A DNA stretch of 64,000 nucleotides from Bacteroidota bacterium (lineage in GTDB: Bacteria; Bacteroidota; Ignavibacteria; SZUA-365), in the NCBI GenBank assembly GCA_003246455.1, contig QKAF01000110.1, forward strand, positions 62,001-126,000. Reading direction: 5' to 3'. The notes beneath the pieces were generated by a model. It was not told the origin of the DNA, searched no databases, and worked only from the letters and a program-made list of their open reading frames with translations. Shown here in pieces: positions 52,413 to 60,442 of the stretch (position 1 is its first letter; every line of letters starts with the position of its first letter). The translations under genes and the position numbers were made by a program.

Positions 52413-53287
52413 CAGTAGCGTTTCTCCCGCATCCGGAAAAATTCAACCAGCGGCTGGATGTATCCCTGCTGCACATCGATGGAAATGCGGTCAACGTTCG
52501 AGAGAAGGAACCGGCGACGACGCTCCGCACTCCGCTCTTCCCATTGACGCCGGTAGCCGAGGCGCACCGCGGCGCGCGAGGTATCGATCCATTTCTCCGC
52601 GCCGGTCTCCGCGTCCCGCAGTTTGACGAGCCCGATGTCCGGCAGATCCATTTCCCGGGGGTCCGTCAGTTCGACCGCGATGAGATCATGCTTTCGCGCG
52701 ACAATTTTGAGAGGACGATCGTATCCCTCGGCCATGAAGTCCGAGACGAGAAAGGCAATCGACCGTTTCTTTGTCACGTGGTTGAAATACTCGAGCGCGC
52801 CGCGAATGTCGGTGCCGCTTCCTTCGGGCTCGAACGCGATGATGTCGCGGATGATCCGCAGAATATGGGACCGGCCTTTTTTCGGGGGAATGAACTTCTC
52901 GATGCGGTCGGTGAAGATGATCATACCGACTTTGTCAGAGTTTTTGATCGCGCTGAACGCGAGAACGGCACAGAGCTCGGCCGCGATATCCCGCTTGAAT
53001 TTCGGCGACGTCCCGTAGTCCTGCGATGCGCTCATGTCCACGAGCAGCATGACGGTCAGCTCCCGCTCCTCCTCAAACACCTTGACGAAAGGCCGGTTGA
53101 AGCGCGCGGAGACGTTCCAGTCGATCGTGCGCACGTCGTCGCCGAACTGGTATTCCCGCACTTCGGAGAATTCCATGCCGCGTCCCTTGAACACGGAATG
53201 GTATTCACCGGAAAAGAGCTGATTGACGAGTCCCCGGGTGCGGATCTCGATCTGCCGGACGTTTTTCAGAATCTGTTTGGTATCCAA
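52412..53287 (-). CDS. DUF58 domain protein of the MoxR/Bat operon
   Basis: 291 residues, cytoplasmic, without a signal peptide. The DUF58 core is plain: GLVNQLFSGEYHSVFKGRGM, EFSEVREYQFGDDVRTIDWN, and a VWA-like segment LTVMLLVDMSASQDYGTSPK. DUF58 proteins act with MoxR ATPases, but the exact role is unknown (family knowledge). It begins 2 bp after moxR, and its stop overlaps the next start by one base, which puts it in the same transcript. Confidence 0.93.
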   Translation of the reverse strand: MDTKQILKNVRQIEIRTRGLVNQLFSGEYHSVFKGRGMEFSEVREYQFGDDVRTIDWNVSARFNRPFVKVFEEERELTVMLLVDMSASQDYGTSPKFKRDIAAELCAVLAFSAIKNSDKVGMIIFTDRIEKFIPPKKGRSHILRIIRDIIAFEPEGSGTDIRGALEYFNHVTKKRSIAFLVSDFMAEGYDRPLKIVARKHDLIAVELTDPREMDLPDIGLVKLRDAETGAEKWIDTSRAAVRLGYRRQWEERSAERRRRFLLSNVDRISIDVQQGYIQPLVEFFRMREKRY

Positions 53288-53289
53288 GA

Positions 53290-54279
53290 TCAGGGAACCT
53301 CGATGGTGTCGAGAATCTCCTGCACGATCATTTCGGAGTTCATCTCCTCCGCCTCTGCCTCGTAGGTGACGGCGACACGGTGACGGAGCACGTCGAAACA
53401 GATCGCGCGAATATCTTCCGGTATGACATACCCGCGACGATTGACGAAGGCATGGGCCTTCCCGGCGATCGCGAGGTTGATGCTCGCACGCGGGGAACCG
53501 CCGTAGGCGATGTAGCTGCTGATGCGATCGAGCTTGAAATCACGGGGCCGCCGCGTCGCTTCGACGATGTCGAGGATGTAGCGTTCGATTTTCTCATCCA
53601 TGTACACCGCGTGCAGCGCCTTCCGCGCACGGAGCACGTCATCGGTCGAGACGACCGGATTGGCGACAGGGATCTCCTGCGAGATCTGCTGGCGCATGAT
53701 CGCAAGTTCTTCCTCACGCGCGGGATAGTCGATCTTGATCTTCAGCATGAAGCGGTCAACCTGCGCCTCGGGCAGCGGATAGGTTCCCTCCTGCTCGATC
53801 GGGTTCTGCGTCGCCATGACGAGAAACGGCGACGGAAGCGGATAGGTATGTTCGCCGATGGTCACCTGCCGCTCCTGCATGGCTTCGAGCAGCGCACTCT
53901 GCACCTTTGCGGGTGAACGGTTGATTTCATCGGCAAGAATGAAATTGGCGAACACCGGGCCCTGTTTCGTCTGAAACTCACCGGTCTTCTGATTGTATAT
54001 CATCGTACCCACCAGGTCGGCAGGGAGAAGATCCGGTGTAAACTGGATGCGGTGGAAGCTCGCCTTCATGGAGGCTGCGAGCGTCTTGATCGCCGTCGTT
54101 TTGGCAAGGCCCGGCACCCCTTCGAGAAGGATGTGGCCGTCGCCCAGCAGACCGATCAGCAGACGTTCCACCATTCCTTTCTGGCCGATTATAACCTTTC
54201 CGATTTCCATTTTCAGGGCGTCGACAAATGCGCTTTCCTGCTGAATGCGTTCGTTGATTTCCTGGATATTGACTTGCAT
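53290..54279 (-). CDS. MoxR-family AAA+ ATPase
   Basis: 329 residues from an ATG with GGAG about 7 bases upstream. The AAA+ core has Walker A ILLEGVPGLAKTTAIKTLAA and Walker B NFILADEINRSPAKVQSALL, then EAMQERQVTIGEHTYPLPSP and MATQNPIEQEGTYPLPEAQV (sensor 1), with the C-terminal lid ASINLAIAGKAHAFVNRRGY. MoxR ATPases act as chaperones in assembling VWA-protein complexes. As first gene of the operon it probably sets Bat complex maturation. Confidence 0.95.
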   Translation of the reverse strand: MQVNIQEINERIQQESAFVDALKMEIGKVIIGQKGMVERLLIGLLGDGHILLEGVPGLAKTTAIKTLAASMKASFHRIQFTPDLLPADLVGTMIYNQKTGEFQTKQGPVFANFILADEINRSPAKVQSALLEAMQERQVTIGEHTYPLPSPFLVMATQNPIEQEGTYPLPEAQVDRFMLKIKIDYPAREEELAIMRQQISQEIPVANPVVSTDDVLRARKALHAVYMDEKIERYILDIVEATRRPRDFKLDRISSYIAYGGSPRASINLAIAGKAHAFVNRRGYVIPEDIRAICFDVLRHRVAVTYEAEAEEMNSEMIVQEILDTIEVP

Positions 54280-54377
54280 TGGCACTCCAATGGTCCGAAT
54301 GATGATGAGCGATGCGATACGCAGGACAACGGCCTCACTGTCGCGAAACGGCAATCCCTGCGAAAAGAGTTATCAGG

Positions 54378-54410
54378 GTAAATTAAACATCCGACGGAAT
54401 CGCGTGCAAA
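54378..54410 (-). promoter_or_regulatory. Candidate Bacteroidota-type promoter of the MoxR/Bat operon
   Basis: In the 263-bp gap upstream of moxR, which holds no gene, the minus strand has TTTG (54410 to 54407) and, 21 bases on, TAATTTAC (54385 to 54378), matching TAnnTTTG at six of eight positions. A leader of about 90 bases to moxR would follow. Tentative. Confidence 0.4.
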
Positions 54411-54542
54411 CCCAAACGAAACACCCTGCGCGTACAATCGTTCACCGCGCGGGCGGGACGGGACAATCCGTTTTGACGTACCGGCAGGCCGGTTTGTTCC
54501 CTTTTTCCCTTCAGAGGAAATGCAGCGCCGCCATTCCGCGAT

Positions 54543-55511
54543 TCACCGTTTGCGAAGAGACTGGATGACGTACTTCGAATATCCGTACTTGATCTTCGAC
54601 GGAATGGACGCGAGGGAGAGCCTGTTTGTGGGAAACGCGAACGACGGTTCGAAATAACAGTTGATCGTGCATCCCTCGCAGAATGCGTGCCGTCCTTCGT
54701 GCTGCTGATGCCAGCGCACGCGGTCGGAACGGAGCGCCGCAGCGAGGTCGTTGCCGACAGGGATTTTTTCATAATGCAGGTGATAGCATGGGAGAAGGAT
54801 TTCGTTCTGCGGTGAAATAACCAGGACGCGGCTCACTGCCCGGCACAGGGGATCCGCAACCCTGTTTCCGCCGTTCCGCCGCAGCGTCAGGAATGAGGGA
54901 TTGAGGTACACCATGGGTTTCCGCGCGAACTCCTCGGTTCTCCGCATCGCCTCATCGCTCAGTCCCTCTGCGCGGAAATACTGGAAGATGGGGTTGAGCA
55001 GCAGCATCAGGCCGTGTTCTCTCGCGAGGTCGTACACCCCTGAGAGCTGATCGGTATTCTCATTCGTTACCGTGAAGAGCAGGTCCGGTTTTTCGCCGAG
55101 CTGCTTCGCGATCTCGATGCTTTCGAGCACGTGCCCGAAACAGTCGACACCCCGCATCGCGTTATGCTGTTCCGCATCGGCGCTGTCGAGGGAGAAATGC
55201 AGAAGATCGACTTTTCCTGCCAGTTCCTCCGCCCGCTTCGGATACAGCAGGGCGTTCGTCGTGATGCTCGACCTCATGCCGAGACGCCGAACCTCCGCCG
55301 CAATCTCGCCGATGTCCGGATGCAGCAGGGGCTCGCCGCCGGTCAGGTCGACGAATCGGACACCGAGCGGGCGCATGGCGCTGAGATTCCGCATGACATC
55401 CTCCGTCCGGGCATGACGGGAATCGCGAAAAGCCGCGTGATCTCCGAAATGGCAGAAATCGCAGTAGGCGTTGCACCGGTACGTCAGGTAATAGTTGCAG
55501 AGCAGAGGCAT
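54543..55511 (-). CDS. Radical SAM protein with C-terminal cysteine cluster
   Basis: 322 residues from the ATG giving MPLLCNYYLTYRCNAYCDFC. The radical SAM CxxxCxxC (CNAYCDFC) binds the 4Fe-4S cluster and SAM, and VDLTGGEPLLHPDI is the second family motif. The C-terminal part has more Cys residues (DPLCRAVSRVLVISP, LLPCYHLHY, HAFCEGCTINCYFEP), resembling a SPASM-like auxiliary cluster. Such enzymes modify peptides, lipids or sugars; the substrate is unknown. No precursor peptide gene is visible. It is divergent from an AlbA_2 regulator gene. Confidence 0.85.
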   Translation of the reverse strand: MPLLCNYYLTYRCNAYCDFCHFGDHAAFRDSRHARTEDVMRNLSAMRPLGVRFVDLTGGEPLLHPDIGEIAAEVRRLGMRSSITTNALLYPKRAEELAGKVDLLHFSLDSADAEQHNAMRGVDCFGHVLESIEIAKQLGEKPDLLFTVTNENTDQLSGVYDLAREHGLMLLLNPIFQYFRAEGLSDEAMRRTEEFARKPMVYLNPSFLTLRRNGGNRVADPLCRAVSRVLVISPQNEILLPCYHLHYEKIPVGNDLAAALRSDRVRWHQQHEGRHAFCEGCTINCYFEPSFAFPTNRLSLASIPSKIKYGYSKYVIQSLRKR

Positions 55512-55675
55512 GCGCCGGGACCTTTCACAGCAGCGAATATTCAGCTTCAGGAATCGAGGACATGCGGAATGATACAAAACCGTCGGCGCATTTCCATATT
55601 CCCCGGATGCGGAACGGGATTGTCCGGAATCGAGTTTTTCTTCATACTGGTGCACGACAAGCTACGACTGAAGCC

Positions 55676-56314
55676 ATGCGTTACCACGAACTGACCGAAA
55701 TGATCGAGGCGGGCGAAGGACTCAAAACGGAGTTCAAGCGACGCGTCTCCTCCGGCAAGAAGATTGCCAAGGAGATGATCGCATTCGCCAATACCCGCGG
55801 CGGGGTGATCATCTTCGGAATCGATGACGACAAGTCCGTTGTGGGAGTTGACAGCGAAAAAGCGGAACTCGAGGACATCTCTCACGCCGCGGCGCATCTC
55901 TGCGATCCCCCGATCCCGCACCGGGTGACGATATTCAACATGAGCAACCGTGATGTCATCTGCATTGAAATCCCTGAAAGCGACTGCAAGCCGCATTACC
56001 TGATCGAGGAAAACGACGAACGAACGGCCTATGTTCGCGTGGGAGAAAACAGCGTGCAGGCAAGCCGCGAAATGGTCCGCGTGCTGCGGCACCAGTACGG
56101 AGAGTCTGAGCCTGTACGCCTCGTTTTCGGCGAGGCGGAAAAACGGCTTTTCGCCTGGTTCGAGAAACACGACCGGATCACCGTGAAGGAATATGCGAAG
56201 CTGATAAACGTTTCCGAGCGACGCGCATCCCGTCTCCTCGTGCGCCTGATCCGGGCAGGCGCCGTGGCGATTCATACGCATGAGAAGACCGATTACTTCA
56301 CGCCCATGCTCTGA
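55676..56314 (+). CDS. AlbA_2 (Schlafen-type) putative DNA-binding protein with C-terminal winged helix
   Basis: 212 residues from the ATG giving MRYHELTEMIEAGEGLKTEF; the longer upstream frame overlaps the divergent gene and is not family-like. Residues about 1-110 are an AlbA_2 domain: LKTEFKRRVSSGKKIAKEMI, AFANTRGGVIIFGIDDDKSV, and RTAYVRVGENSVQASREMV. The C-terminus is a winged helix-turn-helix (ITVKEYAKLINVSERRASRL, then LVRLIRAGAVAIHTH). It is likely a transcription regulator. No nuclease or helicase domain is attached. Confidence 0.85.
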   Translation: MRYHELTEMIEAGEGLKTEFKRRVSSGKKIAKEMIAFANTRGGVIIFGIDDDKSVVGVDSEKAELEDISHAAAHLCDPPIPHRVTIFNMSNRDVICIEIPESDCKPHYLIEENDERTAYVRVGENSVQASREMVRVLRHQYGESEPVRLVFGEAEKRLFAWFEKHDRITVKEYAKLINVSERRASRLLVRLIRAGAVAIHTHEKTDYFTPML

Positions 56315-56387
56315 CCCCGGCGTCTCCCGCATGGGCCGGCGATCGCACGCTGCGTGCAGAGACCTGTCCCTGCCGAGAATATTGCCG

Positions 56388-56419
56388 TTTGCATATTTCA
56401 TCGGATAGGCGTAACTTTA
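56388..56419 (+). promoter_or_regulatory. Promoter of tRNA-Ala, Bacteroidota-type elements
   Basis: TTTG (56388-56391) and TAACTTTA (56412-56419) are spaced by 20 bases and match the TTTG / TAnnTTTG consensus at all but the last base. It ends 10 bases before the tRNA, so transcription would start a few bases upstream of the mature end. In sigma-70 terms it reads TTGCAT-N17-TAACTT. Confidence 0.6.
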
Positions 56420-56429
56420 TAAACCCTTC

Positions 56430-56502
<73 letters not shown>

Positions 56503-56566
56503 CAAAGGTCTGATTCATCAGACCTTTTCTTTTTCCAGTCCACTTGCACAGTTTCGCGGAGCCCCC

Positions 56567-56986
56567 ATGTCCCTTCCCGAAGATATCGTCGAGCCGCTGG
56601 TCGAAGCAGCCAGGGAGGTACGCGCAGCGGCATACGCGCCGTATTCCGGATTTCGTGTCGGCGCGGCATTGCTCTGCGACGACGGCACGGTGTATACCGG
56701 GTGCAATGTGGAGAACAGTTCCTACGGCCTCACCTGCTGCGCCGAACGAAATGCCGTGTACGCGGCAGTCGCCGCGGGTGCCCGGATCTTCCTCGCAATC
56801 GCCGTGGCGGCCGACGGCATGCCGGTTCCGCCATGCGGCGCATGCCGACAGGTGCTCAGCGAGTTCGCCCCCGACCTTCCGGTGATCCTTGCCGGCGGCG
56901 CTGGCGGACACCGGGTCCTTTCCCTGACCAACCTCCTCCCCGAGCCCTTCACATCGGATTACCTCAGCGCTGAATCGAACGAATAG
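56567..56986 (+). CDS. cdd: Cytidine deaminase
   Basis: 139 residues, the normal tetrameric length. It deaminates cytidine and deoxycytidine to uridines in pyrimidine salvage. The zinc site is TCCAERNAVYAAVAA (Cys and catalytic Glu) and PPCGACRQVLSEF (two Cys), with YAPYSGFRVGAALLC and GCNVENSSYGL binding substrate. GGAG precedes the ATG. It follows tRNA-Ala by 64 bp and may share its transcript. Confidence 0.96.
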   Translation: MSLPEDIVEPLVEAAREVRAAAYAPYSGFRVGAALLCDDGTVYTGCNVENSSYGLTCCAERNAVYAAVAAGARIFLAIAVAADGMPVPPCGACRQVLSEFAPDLPVILAGGAGGHRVLSLTNLLPEPFTSDYLSAESNE

Positions 56987-57076
56987 CCACCGGCGCGACC
57001 CCGCCGCAGCTTCGCGGCAATCCCTCCCCGGCAATCCCGAATCGGTCGACGCCGTGTCTCCCGGGCATCGTGAGAC

Positions 57077-57105
57077 TTGCGTCTCTGGCCGATAGTTTCT
57101 ATAAT
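57077..57105 (+). promoter_or_regulatory. Candidate promoter for the barrel/PD40-OmpA pair
   Basis: TTGCGT (57077-57082) and a perfect TATAAT (57100-57105) are spaced by exactly 17 bases. The leader to the barrel start at 57203 would be about 90 bases. The 217-bp gap after cdd holds no convincing gene. Confidence 0.5.
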
Positions 57106-57202
57106 TGCCGCATATCCGACATCCATACTTTGCATGGCGCCCGATGCAGTGTACCGCGGCGTTTCCATCCATTACCGACACACAATGTCACACAGAGGAA
57201 TC

Positions 57203-58183
57203 ATGGACATGCGAAAACTGATATGCAGGTCGCTGTGCCTCGGACTTTTACTCGGCACATTAACGATAACCATCCCGGCGCGTGCATTCGCGCACGATCC
57301 CGGTAAATATACCTTGTCCTGGCTCGCCAGCGACGGAGGGGACGTCCTGCGTCCCGAGCGCTCCGGCGGCGCCTACCACTGGTACCTGGGGCTCGATGCC
57401 GGTCTGACGTACTCCATTTTCCAGAACGGACCGGTGAGTCTCTACATGCCGAATCCGCACAACAGCAAGTATCCCCTGCAGGCAACGGATGACGGCGGCA
57501 ACGGCCTCGGCTTCGTGATCGGGGGAGCGCTCGATCTCCCCCTGTCGGAAAGCATCGGCCTGATGGGACGGCTGAATTACCACACGCGTTCCGGCACCGC
57601 CACGACAACCACGTTCCCGGTTCCCGCGGTTCGGTACTACCCTGACGGCAGCACGGAACTCGTCGACGCGACGATCGAGGATAAGGTCACCTGGACTTTC
57701 GATCATCTGCAGCTCGACCTCCTCCTGCGGATCCAGCTTCAGAAGGATGCGTGGTACCTGTTTTTCGGCCCCTCCTTTTCTTCCATTCTTTCGAACAAAG
57801 CCGAGCTCGATCAGCGTATCGTCGCACCCGAGGACATCTACTACGTGGAGGAGGTCAACGGTTTCGACGACATCGTCAACAATCTTCGCACCGCTTCGAA
57901 CAGCGCCGAAATCGCCGGCATACGCAGCGGACGCTTCGATCTGAAATTCGGTCTCGGGACCTGGATCCCTCTCACCGAGACGCTTTTCCTGACTCCCGAG
58001 CTCTCCCTTGCGTATCCCCTGCTCAAACTGGTGGAGGCCGATTACGCACATGACCGCTTCGGGCAGATCGGGGACAACGCGGCAATATTCGAACGCACGG
58101 AGCCCTTCATCGAAAACAATGCTGATTTCAACATGATCACTGTTTTCTTCACCCTCGGCCTTCGCTGGCGGATCGGATCATAA
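57203..58183 (+). CDS. Outer-membrane beta-barrel protein, 326 aa
   Basis: 326 residues from the ATG with AGAGGA 3 bases upstream; the frame is open further upstream without signal. The signal peptide is SLCLGLLLGTLTITIPARAF. The mature protein has about eight alternating strands and ends in VFFTLGLRWRIGS. A Gly-rich turn (QATDDGGNGLGFVIGGALDL) matches the position of the CxC/Gly turn in the two barrels at 44221 and 45027, suggesting one family. Its partner, a PD40-OmpA protein, starts 14 bp downstream. Confidence 0.82.
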   Translation: MDMRKLICRSLCLGLLLGTLTITIPARAFAHDPGKYTLSWLASDGGDVLRPERSGGAYHWYLGLDAGLTYSIFQNGPVSLYMPNPHNSKYPLQATDDGGNGLGFVIGGALDLPLSESIGLMGRLNYHTRSGTATTTTFPVPAVRYYPDGSTELVDATIEDKVTWTFDHLQLDLLLRIQLQKDAWYLFFGPSFSSILSNKAELDQRIVAPEDIYYVEEVNGFDDIVNNLRTASNSAEIAGIRSGRFDLKFGLGTWIPLTETLFLTPELSLAYPLLKLVEADYAHDRFGQIGDNAAIFERTEPFIENNADFNMITVFFTLGLRWRIGS

Positions 58184-58197
58184 AGGAGGATCGTACC

Positions 58198-59715
58198 ATG
58201 AACAAGCATACACGCATCATGACGCTGCTCCTGCCGATCCTGCTTCTGAGTCTTCCGGCATGGGCACAGGACGAAAAGCCGATCCGTCCATCCATCACTC
58301 CCGAGGCGTACGATGTTTCCATCCGGGCGCTGAGCGCGCTGAATTCCAGTGCGAACGATTTTGCGCCGCTGCTTCTCGGCAACGGCCGCGTCATGTACTT
58401 CACCTCGGACCGGGACGGAGATCAGAACATTTACTCCGCGGTCCAGGGCGGCAGCAACTGGGAGCAGGCGCAGGAAGCCGGTCCTCCCCTGAACACCTCG
58501 GGTGACGAAGGCGGGACCACCATCACTCCTGACGGACACTGGATGGTGTTCACCGCCTGCGACCGGTCGGACGGACTCGGCGACTGCGACCTGTACATTG
58601 CGGAGTACGTCGGGGGAAGCTGGCGCAACGTGAAGAATCTCGGTGCGAAGGTGAATTCTCCGTCCTGGGATTCGCAGCCCAGCATTTCTCCCGACGGTCT
58701 CATGCTCTTCTTCGTTTCCGAACGGCCGGGCGGATCAGGAGGAACGGACATCTGGATGAGTTCCCGCAGCTATGGCGGGGAATGGCAGCAGGCCGTCAAC
58801 CTGGGAAGGACCGTCAACACCAGCGGCGACGAACTCGCGCCCTGCATTGCTGCCGACAACACGACACTGTACTTCTCGAGCGACATGCATCCGGGAATCG
58901 GCGGACAGGACGTGTATCGGACGCGAAACACGGGCAGCAGCTGGTCATCGCCGCAGCATCTCGGCACGCCGGTGAACAGTGAGTACGACGACTATTTCTG
59001 CAGTCTGAAACTCAACAGTGAAGACATGTACTTCGCGTCCAATCGGGCCAGCAGCGGCGAGGATCTCGATATTTTTCTCGCGATACCGAACCCCCTCCCT
59101 CCGGGCTCTGTCACCACGGTGGTCGGTAACGTGACCGATTCGCAGTCCCAGACTCCTCTGGGAGCGACGCTCACGGTGCGCGACATCCAGAGCAATGAAA
59201 TCGTCAGCAGTTTCGAGAGCGACGCGGTGGACGGGAGTTACGTCGTCGTGCTCCAACCGGGAAAAACCTATGTCATCACGGCGGAGTCTCCCGGGTACCT
59301 GTTCTACTCGGACCGCTTCGAGGTTCCTTCGGATTCAAAAAACACCAGTGTCCGGAAGGATATCGCGATGACGCGTGACATCGTCCGGCTTCTCGTGTAT
59401 TTCGATTTCGACCAGGCATCGCTCCAGCCGGCTTCCGCCGTCGACCTCAACCGTGCCGTCGACTGGCTGAAAGCGAATCCGACAGTGAAGGTCGAACTTT
59501 CGGGACACACCGATAATGTCGGCGCGAAAGATTACAACAAGAAACTGTCGCAGGACCGCGCTCAATCCGTCATGGATTACCTCGTCGGCAAAGGCGTCTC
59601 TCCCGCCCGGCTCCGCGCAATGGGGTACGGCATGGAGCAGCCCATCACCACGAACGACACGGACGAAGGACGAGCCATGAACAGACGGGTCGAGTTTCGC
59701 GTCGTTTCACGCTGA
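58198..59715 (+). CDS. PD40-repeat, CRD and OmpA-domain protein (PorE-like plan)
   Basis: 505 residues with AAGGAGGA 9 bases before the ATG. A signal peptide (LLLPILLLSLPAWAQ) leads to four or more WD40-like PD40 repeats: YFTSDRDGDQNIYSA, FFVSERPGGSGGTDIWMSS, YFSSDMHPGIGGQDVYRTR and YFASNRASSGEDLDIFLA. A carboxypeptidase-regulatory-like domain (TVVGNVTDSQSQTPLGATLT) follows, then an OmpA peptidoglycan-binding domain (VYFDFDQASLQPASAVDLNR, KVELSGHTDNVGAKDYNKKL, RRVEFRVV). The order PD40-CRD-OmpA matches PorE of the type IX secretion system, though the N-terminal TPR of PorE is absent. It may tether outer-membrane machinery to peptidoglycan. Confidence 0.88.
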   Translation: MNKHTRIMTLLLPILLLSLPAWAQDEKPIRPSITPEAYDVSIRALSALNSSANDFAPLLLGNGRVMYFTSDRDGDQNIYSAVQGGSNWEQAQEAGPPLNTSGDEGGTTITPDGHWMVFTACDRSDGLGDCDLYIAEYVGGSWRNVKNLGAKVNSPSWDSQPSISPDGLMLFFVSERPGGSGGTDIWMSSRSYGGEWQQAVNLGRTVNTSGDELAPCIAADNTTLYFSSDMHPGIGGQDVYRTRNTGSSWSSPQHLGTPVNSEYDDYFCSLKLNSEDMYFASNRASSGEDLDIFLAIPNPLPPGSVTTVVGNVTDSQSQTPLGATLTVRDIQSNEIVSSFESDAVDGSYVVVLQPGKTYVITAESPGYLFYSDRFEVPSDSKNTSVRKDIAMTRDIVRLLVYFDFDQASLQPASAVDLNRAVDWLKANPTVKVELSGHTDNVGAKDYNKKLSQDRAQSVMDYLVGKGVSPARLRAMGYGMEQPITTNDTDEGRAMNRRVEFRVVSR

Positions 59716-59770
59716 AGCCAGAGCACTCTGCAGTGCGGCCACGCTTCCTGCTGCCTCACTGACGGAAACG

Positions 59771-59795
59771 GAAAAGGCGCCACAGGCGCCTTTTC
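59771..59795 (+). terminator. Intrinsic terminator after the PD40-OmpA gene
   Basis: Stem GGCGCC/GGCGCC with loop ACA, preceded by AAAA and followed by TTTTC. It lies 55 bp past the stop and 26 bp before the convergent dCMP deaminase end, and could serve that strand too. Confidence 0.8.
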
Positions 59796-59820
59796 TCATA
59801 CGGTCGAAACAAAATCTCGA

Positions 59821-60294
59821 TCATGCTTTCTCAGGTGTTCCGTCCATTTCCACCCGGATAAGCTCGATCTTCGAATTCACGAGCAGCGGCTCGATACGGT
59901 CGATTTTGTAGGGCTTGAGGTAGAAAATGCGCCGGATACCGGTATTCATCAGCGTTTTCAGGCAATGATAACAGGGGCTAGCCGTGATATAGATATCCGC
60001 GTCGTTGATCTCCACTCCATGTTTCGCCGCCTGGGCGATGGCATTTATTTCCGCGTGGATCGTGCGAAAGCAGTTTTCCTCTTCCTCCCCGTCGGGGTTC
60101 CGCGAGACGTAGATAAGGCAGCCGACGTCGGTGCAATGCGGGTGACCGGCCGGGGAACCGTTATAGCCCGTCGCGATCACATTCTTGTCCTTGACGATCA
60201 CCGCGCCGATTTTGGCACGCGTACAGGTTGCGCGATCTGCGACCAGCGTCGCAATACGCATGAAATACTGGTCCCAGCTGAGACGTGTCGACAT
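59821..60294 (-). CDS. Deoxycytidylate (dCMP) deaminase
   Basis: 157 residues from the ATG with GGAG about 6 bases upstream. It converts dCMP to dUMP to feed dTMP synthesis. The zinc-dependent deaminase motifs are [16 protein letters not shown] (His and Glu) and [16 protein letters not shown] (two Cys). [20 protein letters not shown] is the family's core strand and loop. A second Cys group ([10 protein letters not shown]) fits the extra zinc site of dCMP deaminases. It is convergent with the PD40-OmpA gene and divergent from the PhoH-like gene. Confidence 0.93.
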   Translation of the reverse strand: MSTRLSWDQYFMRIATLVADRATCTRAKIGAVIVKDKNVIATGYNGSPAGHPHCTDVGCLIYVSRNPDGEEEENCFRTIHAEINAIAQAAKHGVEINDADIYITASPCYHCLKTLMNTGIRRIFYLKPYKIDRIEPLLVNSKIELIRVEMDGTPEKA

Positions 60295-60442
60295 TCCTGC
60301 TCCACTTTTGTGATTGGAAAGAATATACATCCCCGCACGGGTAACACACAAAAACCGCGGCGGGGTACGGCCACCTTGTGATTCAAAAAATTCTGCTTCA
60401 TTTTACCGGAAATCGCTGTCCCAACACCCCGGGGTATTTTTC

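Noticed and set aside
55676..56314. AlbA_2 (Schlafen) gene as a phage-defence element
   Set aside because: It has only the AlbA_2 and winged-helix parts, no nuclease or helicase domain, and no defence genes beside it; a regulator is the simpler reading.
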